A stretch of 64,000 bases of DNA from Mycolicibacterium sp. CBMA 247 (GCF_009729095.1 NZ_VTGX01000002.1:1364001-1428000); one strand, 5' to 3'; counted from the stretch's first letter, positions 8,231 to 16,826 are shown. The notes: generated by a model from the letters alone, not told the origin. Numbers and translations: made by a program.

Positions 8231-9034
8231 TCAGCTCTGCCAATCGTTGGAGCCGTCGTTCCTGGTGTAGGTGCCGGTGGAGTTCTGAACGATGATGGGA
8301 TCGCCGGCGCCGAAGTTGTCGAAGAACCACCTCGCGTTGGTGGGGCTGATGTTGATGCAGCCGTGACTCACGTCGCGCTTACCCTGGTCATCCACCGACC
8401 ACGGAGCGCTGTGTACGAAGTCGCCGCTGTCGTCGAACCGGACGGCTAGATCGACCGTCACCTTGTACCCGTACGCCGAGTTGACCGGCACACCGTAGGT
8501 TGTGGAATCCATCACCACCGAGGGCATCTTCTCTTGAACGTAGTAGGTGCCGTTTGGGGTTTGGTGGCCGCCGGCTGCCATACCCATCGACATCGGGATG
8601 GTTTTCTCCACGGCCCCGTTGCGGGTGACGGTCAGTTGGTGCGTGGCGTCGTTGGCTGTCGCCACCAGCGTGTCTCCGGTAGAGAAGCTGGACACCGTGC
8701 CGCCCGCATCGACGGTGACCGCGGTGTGGGCGGGCCAGAAGCTCAGTGGGCGCCAGCGCAGCTGGGTGGGGGTCATCCAGTAGAACTTGCCGGGAACTGG
8801 CGGGACCGAGGAGACGTGAATGGCGTTTTCGGTTGCGCCGGCGTCATCGACGGGCCCAGGGAAGTTGATGATGATCGGCTGGGCCACACCCACTGTCGAG
8901 CCGTTGACGGGGACGAGCCTGGGTGGCGCGAAGGGCGCCGGATCCGCCAGTGCGGTACCCGCGCCCAGTGTGAACACCCAGCCCAATATGGAAGCCGCTC
9001 CGGCTGCCTTCAACGTCCAGCCCGACTTGTACAT
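8231..9034 (-). CDS. L,D-transpeptidase (YkuD catalytic domain), exported
   Basis: L,D-transpeptidases make 3-3 cross-links in peptidoglycan and are the main cross-linking enzymes in mycobacteria. The protein has 267 residues. A signal peptide ends about residue 31 (TALADP), with no lipobox Cys. An Ig-like domain follows ([23 protein letters not shown] onward), then the YkuD domain with the FVHSAP histidine and the SHGCIN motif, whose nucleophile is Cys226. The two-domain build and length resemble the short Ldt1-type enzymes (Rv0116c is 251 aa, from memory). Which paralogue it is cannot be decided here. The gene stands alone, between the tRNA cluster and a roughly 250-nt divergent region. Confidence 0.92.
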   Translation of the reverse strand: MYKSGWTLKAAGAASILGWVFTLGAGTALADPAPFAPPRLVPVNGSTVGVAQPIIINFPGPVDDAGATENAIHVSSVPPVPGKFYWMTPTQLRWRPLSFWPAHTAVTVDAGGTVSSFSTGDTLVATANDATHQLTVTRNGAVEKTIPMSMGMAAGGHQTPNGTYYVQEKMPSVVMDSTTYGVPVNSAYGYKVTVDLAVRFDDSGDFVHSAPWSVDDQGKRDVSHGCINISPTNARWFFDNFGAGDPIIVQNSTGTYTRNDGSNDWQS

Positions 9035-9284
9035 CCCTCACGTCACTTTCTGGAAGCCGTGTCGCAGTCGTTCCCCGCATCGTCGTCCCGACCGCCGCTC
9101 ACCTGAATATCGTGTCACCGCTGGTAAGGGCTGTCTGGCAATCCCGGAAAAGGCTTCTGCCCTTCGGCCGTTCGGGTTCTCGGCAGACCTGGCTTCCCCC
9201 TTCTATCTGCGTGCGGACCGGAGCAAAATAGAGGCAGGCGCCCGAGCTGGACCCTGTTGTGAGTGATGGGCACGGGGGTGCACC

Positions 9285-9572
9285 ATGAATCTGAAACGAA
9301 TTATTTCCGCAGCTTTCTTGGCCGTCGCGTTAGGTCTTAGCGCACTCGGACTGGGTGTCGAGGGTGTGGCCAGCGCGGCCCCGATCTTTCCTGCCACGCC
9401 GGCGGTGCCGTTGCCGCAGGACGGGCATGGACACTGGCACGGACCCTGGCATGGCGGGGACGGGGGCGGCAATTGGGGTGGCCCGGGTTATTGGGGCGGC
9501 CCTGGGTACATCAACGCGTGCATCAGTGCCAGTGGTCCTTGGGGATACGTCACCGGCAGCATCTGCATCTAG
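9285..9572 (+). CDS. Small secreted Gly/His/Trp-rich protein
   Basis: 95 residues from the ATG at 9285, which has GGGGGTG 5-6 nt upstream. A clear signal peptide spans residues 1-32 (KRIISAAFLAVALGLSALGLG...ASAAP). A low-complexity stretch rich in Gly, His, Trp and Pro follows (DGHGHWHGPWHGGDGGGNWGG). The end has two Cys (INACISAS and GSICI). No family is recognised. The His/Trp cluster could bind metal or cell-wall glycans (inference). Mycobacteria encode several short exported proteins of this look. Confidence 0.75.
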   Translation: MNLKRIISAAFLAVALGLSALGLGVEGVASAAPIFPATPAVPLPQDGHGHWHGPWHGGDGGGNWGGPGYWGGPGYINACISASGPWGYVTGSICI

Positions 9573-9725
9573 CGCGTGCCGTCGGCCGGATCAGTTTCAG
9601 CCCTGCAGCCACTCGAACGTCGCGAAGACGTGAATTCTCCCGACGCCCGAGTGTCGATCCCGCTCTCGGTAACATCGGCCCCACAGGTAACGACATTCAC
9701 AAGTGTCGCAATTGTTGGGGGTGAG

Positions 9726-10295
9726 ATGCGTCAACGTCTGAGGATGCTCGTCGGGTTGCTGGTCTGTGCCCTGGGGCTGGTCGCCCACCCGGTGACTGCG
9801 CAGGCCGTCCCGCCCGTGGCCGACAAGGACTTCAGCAAGCCCGCCATCGTCATCCTCGGCTACGGGCTGAAGCCGGACGGGTCGATGCGCGCGATCCTGT
9901 ATCACCGCGTGCTCACCGGCCTGGCGATCGCGCAGTCGTTCCCGCAGTCGCCCGTCATCGTCACCGGCGGCAACCCGCAGAACGGTCAGACCGAGGCGGC
10001 GCAGATGCGCAATCTGCTTGTCATGCTGGGTTTCCCGGCCGACCGGATCATCGTCGAGGACAGGGCCAACAGCACCGTGCAGAACGCGCAGTTCTCGGTA
10101 CCGCTGGCCAAGAAGGCCGGGGCCACGGGGATCATCCTGGTGACCTCCTCGACGCATCAGGGCCGCGCCGATCAGAACTTCGCCGACGCGGGTGGCAATG
10201 TGCTGGCCACGGTGAGCTTCCCGGACGGAAATCCATCGGTGAACATTGCGCAGTTCGTGCGCGATGTTCTCAGCCCGTTGACGCCGATCGGATGA
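9726..10295 (+). CDS. Exported DUF218 (YdcF/SanA/ElyC-like) protein
   Basis: 189 residues from the ATG at 9726. A signal peptide (LVGLLVCALGLVAHPVTAQA) is followed by the DUF218 core: AIVILGYGLKPDGSM, VIVTGGNPQNGQTEAAQMRNLLVMLGFPADRIIVEDRANSTVQNA and ILVTSSTHQGRADQNFADAG. In this family the GG-x-E and NT/NA motifs shape a conserved active-site cleft. Members such as SanA and ElyC affect envelope integrity, but the reaction is not known. Upstream in-frame codons back to 9576 have no ribosome-binding site, and the signal peptide supports this start. Confidence 0.88.
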   Translation: MRQRLRMLVGLLVCALGLVAHPVTAQAVPPVADKDFSKPAIVILGYGLKPDGSMRAILYHRVLTGLAIAQSFPQSPVIVTGGNPQNGQTEAAQMRNLLVMLGFPADRIIVEDRANSTVQNAQFSVPLAKKAGATGIILVTSSTHQGRADQNFADAGGNVLATVSFPDGNPSVNIAQFVRDVLSPLTPIG

Positions 10296-10332
10296 GCGCG
10301 CGCGGCTACGCTGTCGTTGTTTCGATGAAAGT

Positions 10333-10602
10333 GTGACGACGATGGTCGATCCCGTCTGGATGAGCCGGCTGCTGGCGGGGTGCTGCGCGGCCTCCATCGC
10401 CTTTGCGCCGTCTGCGAGCGCTGATCCGGCTGCCCTGGATCCGACCGGTAATCGCTCCGGCGGGCCGGTTCCCACCGTCAACGGTGTGCCGTGCGTGGGC
10501 GGCAATCTCGGCGTTTGTCTGAGTTTCCGGCAGAACCGTCCGCCGTCCGCCAACCCGGGTGCGCAATCGATCGTCGGCCATAGCCCGACGGTGCGCCGCT
10601 GA
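10333..10602 (+). CDS. Small secreted hypothetical protein
   Basis: 89 residues from GTG at 10333 (an in-frame ATG lies at 10342). A hydrophobic signal peptide ends PSASADPAA. The mature 60 residues are Pro/Gly-rich with one Cys pair (VPCVGGNLGVCLSF), probably a disulfide loop. No family recognised. It follows the DUF218 gene by 37 nt and precedes a TetR gene by 24 nt on the same strand, so co-transcription is possible. Confidence 0.65.
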   Translation: MTTMVDPVWMSRLLAGCCAASIAFAPSASADPAALDPTGNRSGGPVPTVNGVPCVGGNLGVCLSFRQNRPPSANPGAQSIVGHSPTVRR

Positions 10603-10626
10603 CCGGCATTACCATGACAGCCCGAG

Positions 10627-11226
10627 ATGAACAGTCCCACTGCGTTGGTTGAGGCCGACAAGAACGCCTTCCGGTCGCGTCTGCTCGACGCCCTGATCGA
10701 ATCGATCATCGAGGACGGCTATCAGAACACGACGGTCGCCGACATCGTGCGTCGTGCCAAGACTTCCCGCCGGACCTTCTACGAGCACTTCGCCAGCCGT
10801 GAGGAGTGTTTCGTCGCGCTGCTGACGACCGTCAACACCAAGCATGTGCGCGGGATCGCCGGGGCGGTCGACCGGCATGCGCCCTGGCGGGATCAGGTGC
10901 GCCAGGCGGTCGAGGCATGGATCGGCTCCTATGAGGCCCATCCTGAGTTGATGCTGGCCTGGATTCGCGACATGCCGACGCTGGGTACCGCGGCGCGGGC
11001 GTTGCAACGCGAGTCGATGGAGAACTTCATCGCGATGGTGCAGGCCATGACCGCCGGCGAAGTGTTCCGTTCGGCCGGTGTGGCGATCTCGCGGCGCCGC
11101 ATCATCATGATGCTGGGGGGTTTGCGCGAGCTCACCGCGATCACCGTGGAGAGCGGCGGGCAGGTCGGGGAGATCACCGAGGACGCTGTGCTCGCCGTCA
11201 CCGCGATGCTCGAACCCCGGGCCTGA
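10627..11226 (+). CDS. TetR family regulator of the P450 operon
   Basis: 199 residues. The N-terminal HTH is ADKNAFRSRLLDALIESIIEDGYQNTTVADIVRRAKTSRRTFYEHFASREECF in sense (about residues 10-62), with the family-typical RRTFYEHF. The remaining two-thirds form the helical effector domain. It is immediately upstream of a CYP138-like P450 and a hydrolase on the same strand. The gap (11227-11309) holds a 39-bp palindrome. In M. tuberculosis a TetR gene also neighbours cyp138 (from memory), there divergently. It probably represses the P450 gene. Confidence 0.88.
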   Translation: MNSPTALVEADKNAFRSRLLDALIESIIEDGYQNTTVADIVRRAKTSRRTFYEHFASREECFVALLTTVNTKHVRGIAGAVDRHAPWRDQVRQAVEAWIGSYEAHPELMLAWIRDMPTLGTAARALQRESMENFIAMVQAMTAGEVFRSAGVAISRRRIIMMLGGLRELTAITVESGGQVGEITEDAVLAVTAMLEPRA

Positions 11227-11256
11227 CGGCGCGGCGTCCTCCCCCTTGCCCCGTCT

Positions 11257-11295
11257 GGTACCGCGCAGTACCGTGAATCGGTACAGGGTGGTACC
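11257..11295. promoter_or_regulatory. 39-bp near-perfect palindrome, probable TetR operator
   Basis: Left arm GGTACCGCGCAGTACCG and right arm CGGTACAGGGTGGTACC are inverted repeats matching at 14 of 17 positions around a TGAAT centre. Each arm itself contains two GTAC cores. It lies between the TetR stop (11226) and the P450 start (11310), with the P450 ribosome-binding site only 4 nt away, so occupancy would block transcription or initiation of the P450 gene. Confidence 0.65.
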
Positions 11296-11309
11296 GATGA
11301 GGGGTGGAT

Positions 11310-12668
11310 ATGGCACAGGCCACGACCGATCCGGTTCGGCTGCCGCCGGGTCCGAAGCTCCCGAAGATCGTCACGGGTGTGGCATTCCTGGCCGCGCGGC
11401 ACCGGGCGATCGCGGCGATCGGCAAACGCTACGGCAGCGCGTTCTCCATCGACCTGCCGATATTCGGCGAGACCGTGGTGGTCAGCGACGCGGCATTGCT
11501 CAAGGATCTGTTCACCGCGAGCGGCGATTTGGTCGGCCGGGCCAACAACCTCGGTGCGGTACTGGGGCCGGGGTCGACCTTCAGTCTCGACGGTGAGGAG
11601 CTCCGCGCCCGGCGCAAGCTGCTCATGCCGGCTTTCCACGGCAAGCGGATGGCGGGCTACGAGATCATCGTCGCGGAGGAGGTGCTGCGCGAGACGGCCG
11701 GCTGGCCGGAGGGGCGCGAGTTCGCGACCCTGCCGTCGATGATGCGCATCACGCTCAACGCGATCCTGCGTACGGTATTCGGCGCGCAGGGTGAATCCCT
11801 CGACGAGTTGCGCGAACTGCTGCCGCCGATGGTGCCGCTGGCCTCGCGGATGGCGATTTTGCCCGCAGCCCTGCGCCGCGACCTTGGGCCGTGGAGCCCG
11901 TGGGGCCGGGTGCAACGTTCGCGGCGGCGCTACAACGAAATCGTCGCGGCCCTGATCGCCGACGCGCGTGCCGACCCCGCCTTCAGTGACCGCTCCGACG
12001 TGCTGGCACTCATGCTGCAGGCGCGCTACGAGGACGGATCGCCGATCGCCGACGATCACATCGCCGACGAGCTGCTGACCCTGCTGGCCGCCGGTCACGA
12101 AACCACGGCCACCACGTTGGCCTGGGCCGTCGAGCGGCTGCGCAGGCACCCGCGGCTGTTGGCCCGACTGACCGCGGAGACCGACGCCGGGGGATCGGAA
12201 CTGCGCCAGGCCACGATCTGGGAAGTGCAGCGCACCCGTCCGGTTATCGCGGCCACCAGCCGCGTAGCCCGCGAACGAATGCGCCTGGGGGAGTGGGTGA
12301 TCCCCAAGGGGCACGTGGTGATCGCCAGCATCACCGCGGCGCATGATTCCGAGGACAACTTCCGTGACGCCAAGACGTTTGACCCTGACCGGTTCCTTGG
12401 TGTCAACCCCGACACCCATACCTGGATTCCGTACGGCGGCGGCATCCGGCGCTGCATCGGGGCGGCCTTTGCCAACATGGAGATGAACGTCGTGCTGCGT
12501 ATGTTGCTGCGCGAGTTCGAGTTTCGCACCACCTATTCACCCGGCGAGCGGTCGCACTCCCGTGGCATCGCGACAGCTCCGGGAAATGGCGGCCTCGCTG
12601 TCGTCTACCGACGAAAGGACTCAGTCACCGTGAGCAGCCTGCGAACCGTCGAGGAGACACGTGCATGA
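11310..12668 (+). CDS. Cytochrome P450, CYP138-like
   Basis: 452 residues from the ATG at 11310, chosen because GAGGGG (11299-11304) is its ribosome-binding site and overlaps the alternative GTG at 11304. All P450 hallmarks are present: I-helix AGHETT (261-266), K-helix EVQR (305-308), and the haem loop YGGGIRRCIG with the proximal ligand Cys382. Stretches such as ATLPSMMRITLNAILR and AAFANMEMNVVLRMLLREF resemble CYP138 of M. tuberculosis as I remember it. Soluble (no N-terminal anchor), so it needs ferredoxin and reductase from elsewhere. The stop overlaps the next gene by 4 nt. Substrate unknown. Confidence 0.92.
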   Translation: MAQATTDPVRLPPGPKLPKIVTGVAFLAARHRAIAAIGKRYGSAFSIDLPIFGETVVVSDAALLKDLFTASGDLVGRANNLGAVLGPGSTFSLDGEELRARRKLLMPAFHGKRMAGYEIIVAEEVLRETAGWPEGREFATLPSMMRITLNAILRTVFGAQGESLDELRELLPPMVPLASRMAILPAALRRDLGPWSPWGRVQRSRRRYNEIVAALIADARADPAFSDRSDVLALMLQARYEDGSPIADDHIADELLTLLAAGHETTATTLAWAVERLRRHPRLLARLTAETDAGGSELRQATIWEVQRTRPVIAATSRVARERMRLGEWVIPKGHVVIASITAAHDSEDNFRDAKTFDPDRFLGVNPDTHTWIPYGGGIRRCIGAAFANMEMNVVLRMLLREFEFRTTYSPGERSHSRGIATAPGNGGLAVVYRRKDSVTVSSLRTVEETRA

Positions 12669-13570
12669 GTGAACAGGCCATGGTCGATGTCGGGCGCGGA
12701 GTCCGGTTGTGCTACCAGCAGTTCGGTGATCCCGGCGATCCGCCGGTCGTGCTGATCGCCGGTCTCGGGCAGCAGTTGCACTCCTGGCCCGACGGACTCG
12801 TCACCGGCCTGGCCGACCGTGGCTACCGCGTCACCCGATTCGACAATCGCGATGTGGGGCGGTCCACCCACATGCCGTTCCCGGCGCCGGGCCCGCTCGG
12901 GATCCTGCGCGGCGGCAACCACGCCGACCAGTACCACCTCGGCGATATGGCCCGCGACACCGTGGGCCTGCTGGACGTACTCGGCTATGACCGGGCGCAC
13001 CTGGTCGGGGTGTCGATGGGCGGCATGATCGCCCAGACTGTCACCGCCCACTATCCCGGTCGGGTCGCGACGCTGACCTCGATCATGTCGAACACGGGTG
13101 CGCCGCACATCGGCAGGCCGGCCCCCTCGACGTGGTGGCGGATGGCTACCGCGAAACCGCCGAGGTCGCGGGCCGAGGCGATGGATGCCGAGGTGAAGAT
13201 GTTCCGCCACATCGGCTCTCACGGATACCCGTTCGACGAGGCCCGGGTACGGGAGAAATCCGGCATCGACTGGGATCGCGATCCCAGGCCCACCGGGGTG
13301 GCGCGGCAACTGGCAGGAATCTTCGCCTCCGGGGACCGCACCGCCGAACTGCGCCAGATCGATGTGCCGACCCTGGTGATCCACGGCGACCGTGACCGCA
13401 TGGTGAACCCGAGCGGGGGTGCCGCCACCGCGCGGGCCATCCCCGGAGCCCGGCTGGAAACGATTGTCGGCATGGGCCACGACCTGCCCGCCGGGGCGTG
13501 GGGCGGATTGCTCGATCTGATCAGCGGTCACACCGCATGCGCCCCCGCCACTCACACCGAACTTGAGTAA
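12665..13570 (+). CDS. Alpha/beta hydrolase (esterase-type), coupled to P450
   Basis: 301 residues. The ATG overlaps the P450 stop (ATGA). The alpha/beta-hydrolase core is complete: oxyanion region LIAGLGQQLHSWP, FDNRDVGRS, nucleophile elbow GVSMGG, acid HGDRDRMV and catalytic His in GMGHDLP. The fold and the DNRDVGRS motif resemble aclacinomycin-methylesterase-like or lipase enzymes. Tight coupling to the P450 suggests it acts on the same small-molecule pathway, for example hydrolysing an ester or lactone of the hydroxylated product (inference). Confidence 0.88.
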   Translation: MSEQAMVDVGRGVRLCYQQFGDPGDPPVVLIAGLGQQLHSWPDGLVTGLADRGYRVTRFDNRDVGRSTHMPFPAPGPLGILRGGNHADQYHLGDMARDTVGLLDVLGYDRAHLVGVSMGGMIAQTVTAHYPGRVATLTSIMSNTGAPHIGRPAPSTWWRMATAKPPRSRAEAMDAEVKMFRHIGSHGYPFDEARVREKSGIDWDRDPRPTGVARQLAGIFASGDRTAELRQIDVPTLVIHGDRDRMVNPSGGAATARAIPGARLETIVGMGHDLPAGAWGGLLDLISGHTACAPATHTELE

Positions 13571-13653
13571 GCGAGCGGCCGCACCGTGGTCATCTACGAC
13601 GTGCTGGGTTGGGCCCAGTCCCGGCTGCGTGGGCGCGCCCAGGCTGAGGTCAG

Positions 13654-14127
13654 CTAGACGGTGACTTCGGCCTGCTGGTGGCGGCGCTGCCGCTCGATGG
13701 TGGCGAAGTAGAAGGCGAACGCGAACGCGAAGCTGGTGAACAGGCTCGCCACGAAGAACAGCCACGGGTGGCGGATACCGCGGCGTCGGCCGTCGATGAT
13801 CGTAAACAATGGCAGCAGAATGACATTGGCGATCGTGTAGTCGGCGCTGGCCGAGCTGGCCGCGGGGTTGGTGTACCCCAGCGTGATGAACTCGGTCCAA
13901 CTCCCCGGCCCCCAGAGCGGGTTGCCGCCGGGCTGGGCGTAGTGCGCGACGAACTGCATGTTGAAGTACCAGCAGATTGGGATCGATGCGAGGCCGACGA
14001 GGTAGAAGGCCAGTTCGACGCCGGACAGCGCCGGCCCCGGCGGGCGCGAGAAGATGCGTGGATTGAGGCGGATCACGAGCGCGACGACGGCCACGCCGAG
14101 CACCGCGTGAACGATGAGCGACACCAT
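13654..14127 (-). CDS. DUF2834 membrane protein
   Basis: 157 residues from the ATG at 14127, with four predicted membrane segments: LIVHAVLGVAVVALVI, VELAFYLVGLASIPICWYF, YTIANVILLPLFTI and PWLFFVASLFTSFAFAFAFYF. The spacing and the NPLWGPGSWTEFITLGYTNPAA loop fit the DUF2834 family of small integral membrane proteins of unknown role. It is divergent from the TetR gene at 14218, with a perfect palindrome between them, so it is probably a repressor target. The 83-nt gap to the upstream hydrolase contains a short in-frame stretch (VIYDVLGWAQSRLRG) that may be a gene remnant. Confidence 0.8.
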   Translation of the reverse strand: MVSLIVHAVLGVAVVALVIRLNPRIFSRPPGPALSGVELAFYLVGLASIPICWYFNMQFVAHYAQPGGNPLWGPGSWTEFITLGYTNPAASSASADYTIANVILLPLFTIIDGRRRGIRHPWLFFVASLFTSFAFAFAFYFATIERQRRHQQAEVTV

Positions 14128-14156
14128 GGCGTGAGCACACTCGCCATCGGTAGTTT

Positions 14157-14170
14157 TGTCAATATTGACA
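14157..14170. promoter_or_regulatory. Perfect palindrome TGTCAATATTGACA, TetR operator
   Basis: 14-bp perfect palindrome midway between the divergent DUF2834 (start 14127) and TetR (start 14218) genes. A second copy with the same TGTCA-N4-TGACA core lies at 14856-14869, before the next oxidoreductase gene. Reuse beside the same TetR gene is strong circumstantial evidence for its operator. Confidence 0.7.
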
Positions 14171-14217
14171 TTTCTTTGGTTCCGGAGATCGCATCGTGAT
14201 GCGGTAACTTCGCTCCC

Positions 14218-14823
14218 ATGGCCAGGCCCGCGCAGACTGCGCGCAGTGAGCGCACCCGCGAGGCGCTGCGCCAGGCTGCGTTGGTGCGGTTCCTCGCCCA
14301 GGGTGTCGAGGACACCTCGGCCGAACAGATCGCCGCCGATGCCGGCGTCTCCCTGCGCACCTTCTACCGGCACTTCACGTCCAAACACGATCTGCTGTTT
14401 GCCGATTACGACGCGGGCCTGCACTGGTTTCGTGCGGCGCTGGCCGAGCGGCCGGCGACCGAATCGATCCTCGACTCGGTGCAGTCGGCGGTCCTGGCCT
14501 TCCCGTACGACGTCGATGCGGTGACCAAGATCGCCGGCATGCGCGCGGGCGAACTCGATCCGGACCGGATCGTGCGCCACATCCGTCAGGTCGAATCTGA
14601 TTTCGCCGATGCGGTGGCCGAACTGCTGGTGGCGCGCCGGGGCCGGGCTCCGCAGGGCGATGAGCGCCTGCGGATCGTGGTCACCGCCAGGTGTGTCGCC
14701 GCCTCGGTGTTCGGTGCCATGGAGTTGTGGATGGTCGGCAACGATGCGGGGGAGCGGTCGCTGCCGGAACTGGCGCGGATGTGCCGGACCGCGCTGGAAG
14801 CGTTGCGATCCGGGCTGGATTGA
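14218..14823 (+). CDS. TetR family regulator of DUF2834 / oxidoreductase genes
   Basis: 201 residues. HTH at about 10-55: SERTREALRQAALVRFLAQG, then DTSAEQIAADAGVSLRTFYRHFTSKHDLLF, a textbook TetR motif. The helical C-terminal domain follows, with a hydrophobic pocket region VTARCVAASVFGAMELWM. It is flanked on both sides by copies of one palindrome (14157-14170 and inside 14847-14878). It therefore probably autoregulates and controls DUF2834 on the left and the FAD oxidoreductase on the right. Confidence 0.9.
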   Translation: MARPAQTARSERTREALRQAALVRFLAQGVEDTSAEQIAADAGVSLRTFYRHFTSKHDLLFADYDAGLHWFRAALAERPATESILDSVQSAVLAFPYDVDAVTKIAGMRAGELDPDRIVRHIRQVESDFADAVAELLVARRGRAPQGDERLRIVVTARCVAASVFGAMELWMVGNDAGERSLPELARMCRTALEALRSGLD

Positions 14824-14846
14824 GCACCGTCCGGGTGCCTGCCGGT

Positions 14847-14878
14847 CCGATGTTTTGTCATTATTGACAAAACATCGG
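14847..14878. promoter_or_regulatory. 32-bp palindrome: second TetR operator, possibly also a terminator
   Basis: Arms CCGATGTTTTGTCA and TGACAAAACATCGG are perfect inverted repeats around TTAT. The inner 14 bp (TGTCATTATTGACA) differ from the operator at 14157 at one position. It lies 23 nt after the TetR stop and 22 nt before the next start codon. The extended arms could also act as a hairpin terminator for tetR. Confidence 0.65.
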
Positions 14879-14899
14879 GGTCGGTGTCAGCCTCAGTCG

Positions 14900-16462
14900 A
14901 TGGCGGAATACGACGCGATCGTGATCGGAGCCGGACACAACGGGCTGACCGCTGCGGCCCTGCTGGCGCGGGCCGGAATGCGCACGGTGTGCCTGGAAGC
15001 CAAGCGCTATGCCGGCGGGATGGCCTCGACCGTCGAGCTGTTCGACGGCTACCGGTTCGAAATCGCCGGATCGCTGCAGTTTCCCACCTCGGCGGTGGTC
15101 AGCGCCGAGCTCGGGCTGGACACCTTGCCGACCGTGGACCTCGAGGTCATGTCGGTATCGCTGCGCGGGATCGGTGATCCGCCGGTCGTCTACTACGCCG
15201 ACCCGATGAAGATGCTCACCCACCTCGGTGAGGTGCACGGCGCCGACGCGGTGGCCGGGATGGCCGGCCTGATGGCCTGGAGCCAGGCGCCCACCCGGGC
15301 GTTGGGCCGGTTCGACGCGGCTCGCCCGCCACGCTCGATCGATGAGATGTATGGCTGTGCCGCAACAGAATCCGAGCGGTCAGCGATCGATGACCTGTTG
15401 TTCGGATCGGTCAGCGATGTGCTGGACCGCTACCTGCCGGATACGGACAAACACGGTGCGCTGCGCGGCATGCTGGCCTTCCTGGCGGTCAACACCACCT
15501 ACCGCGGACCCGAGACGCCCGGTAGCGCGGCCGCCCTCGCCTACGGGCTGGCGGTGCCCGACGAGAACGCCGCTCTGATGAAGAAACTGGTGGGTGGGAT
15601 CGGCGCACTGACCGAACATCTGTCAGCCCTGCTCACCGCGGCCGGGGGTGAGCTGCGGCTACGCAGCAGTGTGGAACGAATACTGGTGGAGGACGGCAGG
15701 ATCGCCGGGGTTCGACTGGCCGACGGCGCGACGGTCACCGCACCCGTCGTCGTGTCGGCGATCGCCCCGGACGCCACAGTCACCAGGCTGATCGACCCCG
15801 AGGCCCTGCCGGCCGAGGTCCGCGACCGGTTCGCTCGCATCGACCACCGCGGCAGTTATCTGCAGATGCATTTCGCCCTGGACGGAGCCCCCACCTTCGA
15901 TGCCCCGTACGAGATGCTCAACGACCCTGAAATGCAGGCTGCCATCGGCATTTTCAGCACACCTGAAGAGCTGCAGCAGCAATGGCAGGATGCCCGCCGC
16001 GGGATCGTTCCGGCCGATCCGGCGATCGCCTTCCAGATCCCGTCGGCCCACGATCCGACTCTGGCCCCGGCCGGCAAGCACGCCGCATCGGCGTTCGCGC
16101 TGTGGTTCCCGGTCGAGGAGTCGGCATCCGGCTACGGCGAGCTGAAAGCCGAGATGGGCCGGCGCGTCATCGAGAAGATCACCCGGTTGGCACCGGATTT
16201 CGAGCGCCGGATCATCCGGCACACAACGTTCACCCCGCGCCACATGGGCACCATGTTCGGTGCGCCGGGCGGCGACTACTGCCACGGCCTGATCCATCCC
16301 GAGCAGATGGGCCCCAACCGGCCCGGCCCCAAAGGGTATGTCGGTCAACCGATTCCCCTCGACGGGCTGTACCTGGCCAGTGCCGGGTGCCACGGTGGTC
16401 CGGGAATCACCTTCATCCCGGGCTACAACGCCGCCAAGGCGGTGCTGGGCGACCTCACCTGA
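14900..16462 (+). CDS. FAD-dependent oxidoreductase, phytoene-dehydrogenase/CrtI-like
   Basis: 520 residues from the ATG at 14900. The N-terminal dinucleotide-binding motif is complete (DAIVIGAGHNGLTAAALLARAG, then CLEAKRYAGG). The C-terminal FAD motif is LDGLYLASAGCHGGPGITFIPGYNAAKAVL. The middle contains GGIGALTEHLSALLTAAGGELRL, the segment typical of CrtI/retinol-saturase-type proteins that aligns the substrate. This family desaturates or isomerises polyisoprenoid or lipid-like substrates. No phytoene synthase is adjacent, so a carotenoid role is not supported. Probably under the TetR encoded upstream. Confidence 0.85.
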   Translation: MAEYDAIVIGAGHNGLTAAALLARAGMRTVCLEAKRYAGGMASTVELFDGYRFEIAGSLQFPTSAVVSAELGLDTLPTVDLEVMSVSLRGIGDPPVVYYADPMKMLTHLGEVHGADAVAGMAGLMAWSQAPTRALGRFDAARPPRSIDEMYGCAATESERSAIDDLLFGSVSDVLDRYLPDTDKHGALRGMLAFLAVNTTYRGPETPGSAAALAYGLAVPDENAALMKKLVGGIGALTEHLSALLTAAGGELRLRSSVERILVEDGRIAGVRLADGATVTAPVVVSAIAPDATVTRLIDPEALPAEVRDRFARIDHRGSYLQMHFALDGAPTFDAPYEMLNDPEMQAAIGIFSTPEELQQQWQDARRGIVPADPAIAFQIPSAHDPTLAPAGKHAASAFALWFPVEESASGYGELKAEMGRRVIEKITRLAPDFERRIIRHTTFTPRHMGTMFGAPGGDYCHGLIHPEQMGPNRPGPKGYVGQPIPLDGLYLASAGCHGGPGITFIPGYNAAKAVLGDLT

Positions 16463-16475
16463 CAGCCCGACGAGG

Positions 16476-16826
16476 CTAGCGTCGTGGGCCCAGTTGCTGC
16501 GCCCAGTCCGCGGGTACCCGTCCCTTCGGACCGGGCACGGTCTGGTCGGCGGGCCGGTGCTCGGGCGGCGCCAGCTCGGGACCGTCGTAATACTGGTTGG
16601 ATTGGTAGTCCCAGAACCAGTCCTCGCCCGGCTCAAAGGACCGGATGATCGGATGGCCGGTCTCGCTCCAGTGTGCCGACGCATGCCGCGCCGGTGAATC
16701 GTCGCAGCAGCCGATGTGTCCGCACGCCGCGCAGCGGCGCAGGTGCAACCACCAGCCGCCCGCGGCGTCGCATTCCACGCACCCGGTGCCGCTGGGCGCC
16801 ACGGTCGGATCCACGGCATTGGCCAT
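16476..16826 (-). CDS. UBP-type zinc finger protein
   Basis: 116 residues. The ZnF-UBP pattern spans about residues 15-75: TGCVECDAAGGWWLHLRRCAACGHIGCCDDSPARHASAHWSETGHPI in sense, with paired Cys and His ligands. The C-terminal half is Pro-rich (EDWFWDYQSNQYYDGPELAPPEH). The UBP finger binds ubiquitin C-termini in eukaryotes. Actinobacteria have small stand-alone versions of unknown function, sometimes next to other enzymes. The gene converges on the oxidoreductase (stops 14 nt apart), and its start lies 34 nt from the divergent SRPBCC gene. Confidence 0.85.
   Translation of the reverse strand: MANAVDPTVAPSGTGCVECDAAGGWWLHLRRCAACGHIGCCDDSPARHASAHWSETGHPIIRSFEPGEDWFWDYQSNQYYDGPELAPPEHRPADQTVPGPKGRVPADWAQQLGPRR

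Noticed and set aside
13571..13650. Short coding-like stretch (VIYDVLGWAQSRLRG) after the hydrolase
   Set aside because: Only 24 codons from a GTG and no partner; possibly a gene remnant but too short to claim.
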